Assembly: GCA_942493345.1 (NCBI GenBank)
Contig: OW818695.1
Span: 2,046,001 to 2,110,000 of the forward strand
From: GWE2-42-39 sp942493345
GTDB taxonomy: Bacteria; Bacteroidota; Bacteroidia; Bacteroidales; Prolixibacteraceae
Direction: 5' to 3'
DNA length: 64,000 nucleotides
Within the stretch, counting starts at the first letter, position 1, and the number at the start of each line of letters is the position of its first letter. The notes beneath the pieces were generated by a model. It was not told the DNA's origin. It worked only from the letters and a program-made list of their open reading frames with translations, and did no database searches. Positions 42,299 to 52,470 of the stretch are shown in pieces. The position numbers were made by a program, and so were the translations under genes.

Positions 42299-45256
42299 TT
42301 ATTGATATTGAATTTTCACTTCTCCCTGTTTCCCGCTGAGATTATTGATCCAAACCCATCGGCTATCGCCTGAAGTAAGTTTTTCGAAAGCTACTTTTTT
42401 ACCATTTAACGTTGCATTGAAGATTTCTTTACCGACCGGAATTGGGCCCAATCTTAAACTCATGTTTTTAACCGGATTTTCCAACCCGTATTTGAATACC
42501 TGTCCTTTCTCATCACGAACGTATGAGTATTTAATATTTTGCCTTTTATTTCCTGTCAATACCGGGAAATCGCTTATTCCCATTTGATCCCACGACAAGG
42601 GAAACCTTGGAACCAGGCGGAGATGATCAGAATTGTTGTCATCGATACCCAACATGAGGCGAAGCGCTTTCTGGCTGTCAGCTAAATGGGAATCCTGCCC
42701 CAGGTATCCGCAAACGGGCATCCAATATTTACCGCTTTTATGCAGCATAATACCTTCCGGCGCTGTCCAACCTTCAAGATGAGGCGTATAAATATGGTCG
42801 ACCATCATATTTACAAATTTCTCCGCATCATCCATTTCATCTAGCAACAATGCGGCTTGGGTCATCATTCCTTGCCCGTATCCAAACATGCGCAATCCGT
42901 TATAGTTTTTGTCCCTCATCAGGTAACGGTATGAATTAATATCAATTTCCAGGTATTTCCGGGTTAATTCATCGGCCATCGCATAATCTTGGAGTGGGGT
43001 ATAGGTAATCCCTTCCGTTGCTAAGTCAATATGAACCATTTTTTGCCCATCATCGTTCCAATTGTGTTCCGGTTCAGTATGCCATACGGGCCCAAATTTG
43101 CTTGAATCGACAAGATTGTCAAGAATTCCCTTCTGAAGCCTGTTATAAAGTTTTGTCCATGCTTCCACTTCTGCCGTTTTTCCAAGTTCTTTTGCCATAA
43201 TAATAGATAATTCAATTCCATGCAGGCAGTTATAGGAACCATAAAACTCATACATACCACATTCGCTTTCAGTGTATAGCACATCGATGCGTTTTCCGGG
43301 GAAAATAGTATCTGTATCCAATTGCCACTGGATCCAGTCTACTGCTGCTTTTGTGGCATCCCAACGTTTTTTGTTCCAGTCGAGAGGATGTCCCAACCAA
43401 TGATAAGCCATATAACGTCCCCACATACAGATGCCATGCCCATCATTTTCGCGATTCCCTTTTTCAATTACACTTCCAACTTTACGGATTTGAGTCCGGT
43501 ATAAAATACTATCGTTTCCTGCCCCGGCAATCCGGATCCAATGTGGAGGATTTCCATCTGAATATAAACAGCTGTCGAGCCAGTCGGTATATGTATTGAT
43601 GTATTTACCATAGCCGAAAGCCATTGCTTCGCGCATTAGTTCGCCAATACCGCGCGACCATGTCTGGCCAAGCCCGGGTAAGTTTCCCGGTGATTTTGTC
43701 TGATATAATTTGATCCAATTCTGAAGATTATCAAACAGGGAAGGCCGATCTCTCCATATTCCTGTGCCGAACGTGTAATGTACGGTTTGTCTTTTAGCAA
43801 TACTGGAAGGACAGCCCGTTCCGCTGTCGGCAATTTTTGCTCCACATTCGGGGCCGTTGCGATATAAATAAGTAGCTGCGTAAATTGCTTCCTGTGTTCC
43901 TTTAAAATTATACTGAGGGCCAAAGTAATTCTCCGGGATTTCAGCTTCTGTAAGTTTTGGCAATTCATCTTCAAAAGAATAAATTGCACGTTGAAGTTTC
44001 TCGATGCCTGGTTTATATTCTTCGTTTACGACGTATTGAATAGTTACCGGCTTAATTGCAGGTGTGTTTTTATTTATATCCGGAAGACTTGATAAGTTCG
44101 ATGAAGGTTCGGATGTTTCAACTGTAATGGCCGAAATCAGAGGGTTACTGTACATGTCGGGAACTCCCTTAACTTCGATTGATTTAACCGGTTTGTTTTC
44201 CAAATCCAATGAGAAAATAAAACGCGAATTGCTGCTTCTTGACCCGATAAGCCGGGTCCCATCAACCAGGCAAAGGGTATTTTTAATAAGTTCCCGGGGC
44301 GCAGGATCTCCGCTAAATAAGGTGCTATCGTAATTGGAGCCGTCTTCCAAACGTGTACGCCGGTAGAACCAAAGCATGTCCCAGGGCCTGCCATACCATA
44401 AGTTGAACCCGAAAATCAGAGGAATTGTTACTCGTTCGTTATTCTGAAAAGTAATCAATATGTCGCCGGCTTTATCACCGATGAAATGTGAATATCCCTC
44501 ATCGCCCTTGGCGCTATACCATGAGCCATTGGCAATATCAACCTGATGGATCATTCCTAAAAAATGAAGTTTACTGACTTTCGTTCCATCCAAATTAAAG
44601 TTCATCCCGTTATCCCAGAGTTTCAGGCTTCCCCGGTCTGCATTTACTGAGGGATCGATTTTTGTAAACCAAGGAGCGGTTTGACGGAAATCGGTTTTAC
44701 GCAGTAAAAACGGAATGTCGTGTACCAGCATGTATTCTTTGGTTGTACCCGGATCAACAGCAAAATATTTTTGATTTGTATTTGGCATAAAATTGCCTGT
44801 TACCCAAGTGCGAAGTACCCGGGTATTATGAACCGCTAACTCAAGTTTTATTTTTTCTTTCGTTTCAGTAATATTTATTTTTCTTTCGGCCAAAAATATT
44901 TTTTTTGTAATAGAATCAAGATGAAAATTGAGCGTGTTTGTTACCCCGTTAACTTTAAAACCATTGAAATTCTCGAAGTTATTTCCCAATGCCGTGCCGT
45001 TCTCTTTATCAAATTCCCGTTCGTACTCAAGCCGAATTGTATAAGTACCTTTTGGCAGGAATAGTTCCTGTGTAAATCGTTTTACTTCCTCTTTTTCCAA
45101 GGCTGGTTCACGGGTTTGAATATATGGAAGAAACCCATTTTCGTCTTTCCAGTTACCAGTTATATCAATTGTTGAAGTTGTGTCATTCCCGAGGTAACTG
45201 AATCCCGTAAGAGAAATCAGCAGGACAACCAGAATGTAAATGAGGTTTCTTTTCAT
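42299..45256 (-). CDS. Exported six-hairpin glycosidase-like protein, paralog A
   Basis: The start at 45256 begins a clean signal peptide (YILVVLLISLTGFSYLG); an in-frame upstream ATG at 45301 would add 15 unlikely residues. The 985-residue protein matches paralog B from end to end in the same three-part architecture (IDITGNWKDENGF, MREAMAFGYGKYINTY, ENDGHGICMWGRYMAYHW, GQDSHLADSQKALRLML). Most of the protein is moderately similar to B (roughly 60-70 per cent by eye), but the last ~140 residues are almost identical at DNA level. It follows the sulfatase gene, so sulfatase and the two paralogs probably act on the same glycan at the surface or in the periplasm. Confidence 0.6.
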   Translation of the reverse strand: MKRNLIYILVVLLISLTGFSYLGNDTTSTIDITGNWKDENGFLPYIQTREPALEKEEVKRFTQELFLPKGTYTIRLEYEREFDKENGTALGNNFENFNGFKVNGVTNTLNFHLDSITKKIFLAERKINITETKEKIKLELAVHNTRVLRTWVTGNFMPNTNQKYFAVDPGTTKEYMLVHDIPFLLRKTDFRQTAPWFTKIDPSVNADRGSLKLWDNGMNFNLDGTKVSKLHFLGMIHQVDIANGSWYSAKGDEGYSHFIGDKAGDILITFQNNERVTIPLIFGFNLWYGRPWDMLWFYRRTRLEDGSNYDSTLFSGDPAPRELIKNTLCLVDGTRLIGSRSSNSRFIFSLDLENKPVKSIEVKGVPDMYSNPLISAITVETSEPSSNLSSLPDINKNTPAIKPVTIQYVVNEEYKPGIEKLQRAIYSFEDELPKLTEAEIPENYFGPQYNFKGTQEAIYAATYLYRNGPECGAKIADSGTGCPSSIAKRQTVHYTFGTGIWRDRPSLFDNLQNWIKLYQTKSPGNLPGLGQTWSRGIGELMREAMAFGYGKYINTYTDWLDSCLYSDGNPPHWIRIAGAGNDSILYRTQIRKVGSVIEKGNRENDGHGICMWGRYMAYHWLGHPLDWNKKRWDATKAAVDWIQWQLDTDTIFPGKRIDVLYTESECGMYEFYGSYNCLHGIELSIIMAKELGKTAEVEAWTKLYNRLQKGILDNLVDSSKFGPVWHTEPEHNWNDDGQKMVHIDLATEGITYTPLQDYAMADELTRKYLEIDINSYRYLMRDKNYNGLRMFGYGQGMMTQAALLLDEMDDAEKFVNMMVDHIYTPHLEGWTAPEGIMLHKSGKYWMPVCGYLGQDSHLADSQKALRLMLGIDDNNSDHLRLVPRFPLSWDQMGISDFPVLTGNKRQNIKYSYVRDEKGQVFKYGLENPVKNMSLRLGPIPVGKEIFNATLNGKKVAFEKLTSGDSRWVWINNLSGKQGEVKIQYQ

Positions 45257-45334
45257 AGGAAATAAAGTTCGTTTGTCGTTAGGATAAGTGCCGTTTTGCA
45301 AGGTAAATAAGGATTGGTTCGTTTTGTATATTTT

Positions 45335-46909
45335 TTAATCTCCCAATTGTTTTATTTTAAAAATATCATTTGATGCCACTTGGTGTTCTTTTCGCATGAT
45401 TTCTTCTATTTGGGTTACAATTTCAGGATGCTGGGCGGACACATCGGTTAGTTCCTGTATGTCGGTATCCAGATTGTACAATTCGATATTCATTTTCCCA
45501 TTGAAAATATTTTTACGTATGCCTTTCCATTGGCTCAGTCGTACGGCCTGTTGTCCTCCATACATGGGAAATTCCCAATAGAGATATTTGTGTGTATCCT
45601 GTTTCTTCCCGGTTAGTGCGGGTAAAAAGCTTATTCCGTCAATACCATTGGGAGTCTGCATTCCGACGATTTCACATAAAGTAGGCAAAACGTCCCAGAA
45701 GGCAGAAACATGGTTGCTTGTCGTTCCCGGCTTTATGTGACCTGGCCAACTGGCAATCATGGGTACACGGATACCTCCTTCGTTGACATAACATTTACCC
45801 CATCCTTGTTCGCTTTTAAAGAGTCCGCCGCTGTTAAACCAAGGAGAGTCGGTTCCCCCGTTGAATGTAGGGCCGTTATCGGAGGAGAAGATGATAAGTG
45901 TGTTATTATAAATTCCCAGATCTTTTAGTTGTTGAACCAGCGTTCCCACTTGTTCGTCGAGGTACGAAACCATTGCAGCATAACAAGCATGTGGATATCG
46001 GTGAGGAAAATAACCTTTGTCTCCCAGGTATGGTTTTTCGTCTCCAAATTTCTTTGTGTAATAATCAACCCATCGCTGTGGCGCCTGAATTGGGACATGT
46101 GGTATTGGTGTGGCCCAGTACATGAAGAAAGGATGGCTCCTGTTTTTATCTACAAATAAAGAGAGTTCTTTGAACATCAAATCGGGAGCATACTCCTTCA
46201 ATGTATATTTTTTATAACTGTCCATAAGATTGGCATCGGCACCTTTATCCAATTTGGTATTTGGAGCCACAGTATCATTATCGAGACGAATCCGGTATTC
46301 GTTTTTGTATAAATGCAACGGATAATAGGTGTGAGCCTGACGTTGACAATTGTATCCGAAAAACATATCGAATCCCTGTTTTGTTGGAATGCTTTCGGTT
46401 TGGGGAGCTCCAAGGCCCCATTTTCCAACAATTCCTGTTTTGTATCCGGCTTGTTGAAGTAAATGACCAATGGTAATTGTTCCGGCAGGGAGAGGGCTTT
46501 GGCCTTCCAGGGTAGAGTCGGCTTCCATTGCCCGATAATTCCAAACATCTCCCCTTGAGTTCCATTCGTCGTTTCCGCGAATAGCGGCATGGCCCATGTG
46601 TTTTCCGGTTAATAAGACACATCGCGAAGGAGCACAAACAGGGGCTCCGGCGTAATGTTGTGTAAACTTTATCCCATTGCCGGCCAATTTATCAATGTTC
46701 GGTGTTTCTATTAATTTTTGCCCGTAGCAACCCAGGTCACCATACCCCAGGTCGTCAGCCAAAATATAGATAATATTTGGATATTTTGAGATCCTTGTTT
46801 TGGCCTCCCGTGCTTCAGTATTCAATGCCGGAGAAAGAAGCAGGGAAGACACTAAAATATTTTTTACCATTACCGTTTTATTCTTCATAGCTGATTTGTA
46901 ATTAACCAT
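45335..46909 (-). CDS. Exported S1-type sulfatase (arylsulfatase A-like)
   Basis: The 524-residue protein has a signal peptide (ILVSSLLLSPALNTEA) and the formylglycine-type active site C92-A-P-S-R in GAPVCAPSRCVLLTGKHMGH. Metal-binding ADDLGYGDLGCYG (residues 51-63), the VGKWGLGAPQ substrate block and FSSDNGPTFNGG near the middle complete the S1 family signature. It removes sulfate esters and needs an FGE or anaerobic maturase encoded elsewhere. Starts at 46909 and 46888 are possible; the first directly follows the stop of a 44-codon ORF (TAAATG). A sulfated glycan is therefore the likely target of locus 2. Confidence 0.93.
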   Translation of the reverse strand: MVNYKSAMKNKTVMVKNILVSSLLLSPALNTEAREAKTRISKYPNIIYILADDLGYGDLGCYGQKLIETPNIDKLAGNGIKFTQHYAGAPVCAPSRCVLLTGKHMGHAAIRGNDEWNSRGDVWNYRAMEADSTLEGQSPLPAGTITIGHLLQQAGYKTGIVGKWGLGAPQTESIPTKQGFDMFFGYNCQRQAHTYYPLHLYKNEYRIRLDNDTVAPNTKLDKGADANLMDSYKKYTLKEYAPDLMFKELSLFVDKNRSHPFFMYWATPIPHVPIQAPQRWVDYYTKKFGDEKPYLGDKGYFPHRYPHACYAAMVSYLDEQVGTLVQQLKDLGIYNNTLIIFSSDNGPTFNGGTDSPWFNSGGLFKSEQGWGKCYVNEGGIRVPMIASWPGHIKPGTTSNHVSAFWDVLPTLCEIVGMQTPNGIDGISFLPALTGKKQDTHKYLYWEFPMYGGQQAVRLSQWKGIRKNIFNGKMNIELYNLDTDIQELTDVSAQHPEIVTQIEEIMRKEHQVASNDIFKIKQLGD

Positions 46910-47044
46910 TTATAAATCACTTTCAAGCCAACGGTCGGTATTCAATGGAGTGGCTGCAAAAGTGTAACAGGTTTGTGTTCCCAATAGAAAGAAAAGAAGT
47001 AAAACCTGTTTTCTAATTCTCTTTGAAATCAAATGAATGGCCAT
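46910..47044 (-). pseudogene. 44-codon truncated leader ORF between susD and the sulfatase
   Basis: An ATG at 47044 starts a frame with a convincing signal peptide (VLLLFFLLGTQTCYTFAA) followed only by LNTDRWLESDL and a stop; the stop TAA touches the sulfatase ATG. LNTDRW-[LI]-E-x-DLYWF is, from memory, how a family of large exported PUL proteins continues after the signal peptide, so this appears to be the amputated start of such a gene. It could instead be a real small coupling peptide. Confidence 0.5.
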
Positions 47045-47080
47045 CTCTGATTTTGTTTGAGTAAATTATTTACCCCACAG

Positions 47081-47134
47081 AAGGGGACTTGCGCTACGAA
47101 CATCGTTTCCCATGTAAGTAGCGAAAGTCCCCTT
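47081..47134. promoter_or_regulatory. Long hairpin after susD of locus 2
   Basis: AAGGGGACT-2-CGCTAC (47081-47097) pairs with GTAGCG-2-AGTCCCCTT (47118-47134) with one two-base internal loop. It stands 48 bases past the susD stop and before the enzyme genes, the same relative place as the 6147-6272 palindrome in locus 1. It has no U-tract, so it probably stabilises or processes the susCD message instead of ending it. Confidence 0.6.
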
Positions 47135-47181
47135 AAGATAAAGGTATTATATAAAATGCAACAATTATCCTTTTCTAGACC

Positions 47182-48960
47182 TTAATTCGTCCATCCCGGA
47201 TTTTGTTCTATGTTCGGATTCAAAACAATTTGATCTGATGGGATCGGGTGTAAGTAATAGTGTTCTGGGTATGAAACAGGCGGTTGACCCTCGTAATCGA
47301 TGTATCCTTCACTTGCTCCATTCTGTATCGGAACAGTTTTTACTTCCGATCGTTTTATCCACCGACCTAATTTCTTTTCTGTAACATAGCTCATTTTTTT
47401 CCATCTTCTTAAATCATCCCATCTGAATCCTTCTCCCATTAATTCAATGGCCCTTTCTCTCCTGATTTCCCACAAAACAGGATCAACAGTAGTATCGCGG
47501 GTTGGATCGTTCGGAATGGCGCTAATATTTAAATGGGCAATATATCCACGGTCCCTTAATTTATTGATGGTTTGGTCTGCAATTGTTTGGTTGAATTCGC
47601 CCAGTTCAAATTTTGCTTCGGCATAATTCGCCAAAACCTCTCCCATGCGGAATATGGGTGCATCATTTTGATCGGAATCGTAGATATAGGTTAACTTATT
47701 AGAGTATTTATAAAGACGGTATCCTGTATAAGTAATGTTGAATGCTTGTCCTTTTTTGTCATCAAAATAGTGTGGTTCCTGAACCACAGTTGATCCTATC
47801 CAGTTGTCTGTTGGAAGGGCTTTATGCTCTTTATCGGAAATTTGAGCCATAAGGTCAATATATTCCCTGTCTGCCACATTTGTGGTAAAAGACCATTCCA
47901 TGCTTGCCAGGTTCGGGGTAACTACTTTAAAAGGAGGCGGTACAGTATAGTATAAACGCCTGTCGCGGTTCCTGAACTCGGTATAAGGGGTTTTATCTCC
48001 TGCAAACAAAGGACTTGTCCAACGGGTCTGTCCATCGGTCATCAGGTACATATCAACGGCTTTTTTGGTTAAATCATTTCTGCCCGAGCTACTCCTTTCG
48101 TAACGACAAAGAATATGGACAAGTTGATTCAGCTCATATTGTTTGAATAATATAATTCCGTCGACTCCCGCCAAGGAAAGGCTATTGAAATCGTTGTCGT
48201 AATTTGGGGTAAGTTTAGGAAATGCCGCCATTAGCGCCTCGGAGGCATTGGCGCTTGCCCTTATATATTGCTCGGCTCCTCCCAGATTATGATATTTTCT
48301 CCAGGTGCCTTCCATTAATCCGAAACGGGAGATTAAAGCGCGAACCACATTTGCATTAATTGTATTTGGTCCATCTCCTTCGGGCTTAATGTGTTGTTCT
48401 GCCCAAAGCAACTGTTCCAATATTTTTTGTGCCACTTCATCCCTCGGGGTACGCGGGCCAAATAAAATATCGGTATCGGCATCGGTAAGGGCGGTTTCTA
48501 CCCATGGAATGGCACCATATTTATTTACCAGTCCGGCATAATTAAAGGCCCGGAAAAAATATCCCACACTTTTCCAATGATCTTTTTCCGTTTGGATCAT
48601 ATCGGAATTATCCAGATTATCCAGCATGATATTAATACTGCGGATGTTTTTATAAGGGGCGGTCCAGTTGGATGAAGAACCTGGAACGATAACCCGTTGC
48701 CATATCCAGTCAGGTTGGCTGTTTGGAGCAGCTTTCAAAAACAAGTCACTATTAAAATCTAAATCAGGAACGGCCGGCACATAGCCTGGAAATACATTAT
48801 AGAACTGCCAGGCATACGTTTGAACATTAGAATAACTGGTAAAGGTTGTTCCAACCGTTAATTGATCCTTCGGCAGCAGGTTCAGAAAATTGTCCTTTTC
48901 ACAGGCTTGAAAAGCCAGTAAGGGCAAAAAAAGCGAGATTATTATTTTTAAGTATTTCAT
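47182..48960 (-). CDS. SusD/RagB family surface glycan-binding lipoprotein (locus 2)
   Basis: The 592-residue protein has a lipoprotein signal (FLPLLAFQACEKD) and ends in NPNIEQNPGWTN, the SusD signature. Internal landmarks include NYAEAKFELGE and RRERAIELMGEGFRWDDLRRW. It would hold glycan on the cell surface for import by the SusC encoded 12 bases upstream. It has only low similarity to the SusD of locus 1, so the two loci should recognise different ligands. Confidence 0.96.
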   Translation of the reverse strand: MKYLKIIISLFLPLLAFQACEKDNFLNLLPKDQLTVGTTFTSYSNVQTYAWQFYNVFPGYVPAVPDLDFNSDLFLKAAPNSQPDWIWQRVIVPGSSSNWTAPYKNIRSINIMLDNLDNSDMIQTEKDHWKSVGYFFRAFNYAGLVNKYGAIPWVETALTDADTDILFGPRTPRDEVAQKILEQLLWAEQHIKPEGDGPNTINANVVRALISRFGLMEGTWRKYHNLGGAEQYIRASANASEALMAAFPKLTPNYDNDFNSLSLAGVDGIILFKQYELNQLVHILCRYERSSSGRNDLTKKAVDMYLMTDGQTRWTSPLFAGDKTPYTEFRNRDRRLYYTVPPPFKVVTPNLASMEWSFTTNVADREYIDLMAQISDKEHKALPTDNWIGSTVVQEPHYFDDKKGQAFNITYTGYRLYKYSNKLTYIYDSDQNDAPIFRMGEVLANYAEAKFELGEFNQTIADQTINKLRDRGYIAHLNISAIPNDPTRDTTVDPVLWEIRRERAIELMGEGFRWDDLRRWKKMSYVTEKKLGRWIKRSEVKTVPIQNGASEGYIDYEGQPPVSYPEHYYLHPIPSDQIVLNPNIEQNPGWTN

Positions 48961-48972
48961 AACAAAACGATA

Positions 48973-51900
48973 TTAAAAAGAAATGTTTACACCTAAGCTA
49001 TACTTTTTAAGGAAAGGGTAATAACCACCCGAGGTAATATCTTTATTATCTCCGTTCAGTCCTTTTGGTAGATCATCGAAGGTAAATAGATTTTCTCCGG
49101 AGAAAAAGACACGGACATTTGCGATGCCAATGGGGCGTAACATCTTTTGAGGTAATGAATATCCCACGGTGATATTTTTTATCCGCAAATAAGCTCCGTT
49201 TGATAAATATTTGGTTTGGCGAAGTCTGCTGTTCGCTGTATTTCCACTTCCATCGGGGTACATTCGTGGATAGAAACCATCTGTTCTTTCAGGGGTCCAG
49301 TAATCCAGTTGGTGCTGAAATATTTCTCCGAATTGACCATCGTAAGGCCAGAATACTGCAGTATTGATCCATCTGTCTCTTTTCCCTACTCCTTGAATGA
49401 AGAATGAGAGATCGAAATTTTTGTATTCTACGCTACCATTTGCGCCAAATTGATATCTTCTCGTATTGTTTCCGATAACACGCTGGTCGCCGGGGTTTGT
49501 TAGGGTGCCGTCTCCATCATTGATAACGTCATCATCATTTAGGTCCACGTAGCGGATATCTCCTGGATTCTGTTTGTTCGTCATCCCTTCAAGGACAGCG
49601 ATATCCGGTTTAAGTGTACCTCCTGTTAAGTCAGCTTTCAAGGTTCCATCTACAAAATCTTCTACTGCAAAATATCCCTGGGTAGTATATCCCCATATTT
49701 CACCGATTTCCTGACCCACATAATAATTACTTATTAATCCCGGTTCATTTTTAAACTTGGTTATAAAGGCACGGTTGTCAGATATATTCAAGCCAAATGA
49801 ATAATGGAAATCTTTTATACCATCTTTCCAAGTCATGTTTAATTCCCACCCTTTCGATTCCAGGTCGGCTACATTTTGCAATGGAGAAGGAGCACCTAGA
49901 ATAGCCGGCAGTTCTAATCCGGGAGCCAGCATGTTCAAGGTCTTCCGGTTAAACAAATCAAAGCTGCCATTAAACTTCCCATTAAACAGACCAAGGTCTA
50001 CCCCAACATTGGCAGTTTGTACTGTTTCCCATGAAAGACCTGCGCTTACCAGAGCCGGAGCAGATAAGGATAAATAAACGATATTCGTAAGCGGGTTAAC
50101 CCACTGGGCATTAAAAGGAGCCATACCTGGAACATAGGGGTAGTAATCACTTCCGGTTATCTGGTTGCCAATTTCGCCCCACGATCCCCTGAACTTTAAT
50201 TTGGAGATCACTGTTTTAAGCGGAGCCATAAAAGCCTCCTCGCTCATTACCCAACCGGCAGATACAGAAGGGAAGAAACCAAACCGATCGCCTGGTGCAA
50301 AACGAGATGAACCATCGTATCTGGCGTTTGCTTCCAGGAGGTACTTTTCTTTATAATTGTAGTTCAGCCTTCCAAAATATCCGCATACTGCATATTCTTT
50401 AAAACTATCGTTACTATCAATGGTGCCGGTACTGGTAGAAATAGAAGGAACCTCTGCGCTAATCAGTCCTAATCTGCTGGTAGTGAATTTTTCATATTTG
50501 CTGTCTTCCTGGTTGATACCGAGCAGAAATCCCAGGTTGTGATTGCCAATGCTTTTTGTATAATTCGCATATAGGTTTAATGCATGATAATTCGTAGCTG
50601 CGTTAGACCTTAAATAAGATGTTTCGTTGTTCAGAACAGTAAGTACATAGGTATCAGCACTCATGTATTGATTTTGGATAAGAGTCTCACGTCCGTTCGC
50701 TGTAGTTTTGTTAAAAGTATATTCCCCTGTTATTTTCAGCCCCTTTAATGGCGTATATTCCAATTTCCCGAACAACCTTATGTCATCTCCAAAATCTTCA
50801 ACCGGAGGCTCATACTTCAGAATATTGTTTGAAGTTGCATAAGGAACCTGGTCTCCATTCGGTAATGTAGCCATACCTATTGGTGAATAAGAACTTAGAT
50901 TTATTGCCCGGCCGATAACATTTCCCATATTTCCGGGAGTACTCCTAAAATCATTTTTGTAAAATATATTCAGGCTGGCAGTTAAATTCTTGGTTAAATC
51001 AGTGCTCAGAAAAGTATTTAAGTTATATTGTCGGTATCTGTCGTTGTTGGTTATCATTATCCCATCTTCATCATCGTAACCCAAAGAAACCCGGTAGGTC
51101 GATTTTTCGGAACCACCACTGAAAGAGAAGTTGTGCATCTGTTCAATTCCCTCTTGGAAAAAATTACCGTACATATCAGAATCGGCCAAGGGGTATGTTA
51201 CTCCATTCACTAAAGTATACCCGTCGGGATAAGTTCCCGGGTTTTTCTGATACTCTTGCAATAAAGGCAACCAAACAGAGATATCCTGTCCGGCCCAGCC
51301 AAATCGGGTTCCAAAATCATTAAGGGCGCTGATAAATTCTAAAGGAGAGGCTTTTACCGGAAGGTCTGTTGCCGAACTAACGGTAATATTTGATGAATAG
51401 TTAAAACTGATTGGTTGGTTTCTCTTTCCTTTTTTTGTGGAAATTAAAATTACACCAAACGCTGCCCGTGCCCCATAAATAGAAGATGCAGCAGCATCTT
51501 TTAATACGGTTACTGTTTCTATGTCGCGCGGGTTTATGTCATTCATATCCATCGGAACGTTGTCAACCAACACCAATGGTGATCCGCCGTTAATTGATGT
51601 GAACCCGCGAATGTTAAGGCTTGCTCCATTGCTGCCAGGCTGGCCTGAATTAGTGGCAATTTCAAGTCCGGGGATGGCTCCCTGCAATGATTCGATTGTA
51701 TTGCCAAGAGGGCGACTGCCCATCACCTTATCCATGCTGACAACGTCTACGGCACCCGTTAAATTTGCTTTCTTCTGTGTGCCGTATCCAACAACAACAA
51801 CTTCATCAACACCGATAGATTCTTGCTCCAACACAATATCATAAGTGTTTTTTCCACTAACAGATACTTCTTGTGTTTTCATTCCCACAAAAGAAAATAC

Positions 51901-52437
51901 CAACGTTGCATTTGATGAAACATTGGGTAAAGAATACTTTCCATCAAAATCAGTAATAATTCCTTGAGTTGTCCCTTTTACAACCACTGTTACTCCCGGC
52001 AACGGTTGCCCGGTTGAATCGGTTATTTTCCCGGTGACGACTTTTTGCTGCTGTATCGCATTTGTTTTGGAGCCGGACAATACGATCTGGCGTCCGTCAA
52101 TTTTGTACGAAACGCCTGTTCCGGCAAAAAGGGTACTTAGCAGATCCGTTACTTTTACGTCGGTCACCTGCAAATCTATTTTCCTGTCAACATCAACAAT
52201 GCTCCGGCTGTAAAGAAAATAGAAATCTGTTTGTTCTTCAACAGTCTGTAATACTGTTTCTACAGTAGCATTCTTTAAATTAATAGAAATGCTTGTCGTT
52301 TGTGCAACCGTTTTTCCGGCAAAAGACTGGACGACTCCCAGCAGAATAATTAAACACGTTAGTCTCATGTACATCAGAGTTTTTCTAATCCGGGGATCTA
52401 ATCCTCCCTGGATAAAGAAGTTAAACTTTTTTTTCAT
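48973..52437 (-). CDS. SusC-type TonB-dependent receptor with STN signalling domain (locus 2)
   Basis: The 1154-residue protein has a signal peptide (CLIILLGVVQSFAGKTVAQ), an STN domain at about residues 50-120 (ISINLKNATVETVLQTVEEQ), a carboxypeptidase-regulatory-like domain at about 133-210 (VTGKITDSTGQPLPGVTVVV), the TonB box and plug (VDEVVVVGYGTQKK, LQGAIPGLEIATNSGQ) and a barrel that ends with LKKYSLGVNISF. It imports glycan pieces from SusD and, through STN, tells the FecR protein of the locus that ligand is bound. FecR is 78 bases upstream, separated by a terminator-like hairpin. Confidence 0.96.
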   Translation of the reverse strand: MKKKFNFFIQGGLDPRIRKTLMYMRLTCLIILLGVVQSFAGKTVAQTTSISINLKNATVETVLQTVEEQTDFYFLYSRSIVDVDRKIDLQVTDVKVTDLLSTLFAGTGVSYKIDGRQIVLSGSKTNAIQQQKVVTGKITDSTGQPLPGVTVVVKGTTQGIITDFDGKYSLPNVSSNATLVFSFVGMKTQEVSVSGKNTYDIVLEQESIGVDEVVVVGYGTQKKANLTGAVDVVSMDKVMGSRPLGNTIESLQGAIPGLEIATNSGQPGSNGASLNIRGFTSINGGSPLVLVDNVPMDMNDINPRDIETVTVLKDAAASSIYGARAAFGVILISTKKGKRNQPISFNYSSNITVSSATDLPVKASPLEFISALNDFGTRFGWAGQDISVWLPLLQEYQKNPGTYPDGYTLVNGVTYPLADSDMYGNFFQEGIEQMHNFSFSGGSEKSTYRVSLGYDDEDGIMITNNDRYRQYNLNTFLSTDLTKNLTASLNIFYKNDFRSTPGNMGNVIGRAINLSSYSPIGMATLPNGDQVPYATSNNILKYEPPVEDFGDDIRLFGKLEYTPLKGLKITGEYTFNKTTANGRETLIQNQYMSADTYVLTVLNNETSYLRSNAATNYHALNLYANYTKSIGNHNLGFLLGINQEDSKYEKFTTSRLGLISAEVPSISTSTGTIDSNDSFKEYAVCGYFGRLNYNYKEKYLLEANARYDGSSRFAPGDRFGFFPSVSAGWVMSEEAFMAPLKTVISKLKFRGSWGEIGNQITGSDYYPYVPGMAPFNAQWVNPLTNIVYLSLSAPALVSAGLSWETVQTANVGVDLGLFNGKFNGSFDLFNRKTLNMLAPGLELPAILGAPSPLQNVADLESKGWELNMTWKDGIKDFHYSFGLNISDNRAFITKFKNEPGLISNYYVGQEIGEIWGYTTQGYFAVEDFVDGTLKADLTGGTLKPDIAVLEGMTNKQNPGDIRYVDLNDDDVINDGDGTLTNPGDQRVIGNNTRRYQFGANGSVEYKNFDLSFFIQGVGKRDRWINTAVFWPYDGQFGEIFQHQLDYWTPERTDGFYPRMYPDGSGNTANSRLRQTKYLSNGAYLRIKNITVGYSLPQKMLRPIGIANVRVFFSGENLFTFDDLPKGLNGDNKDITSGGYYPFLKKYSLGVNISF

Positions 52438-52470
52438 AAATTTGACTGATTTTTTATTATTAATTAATCA

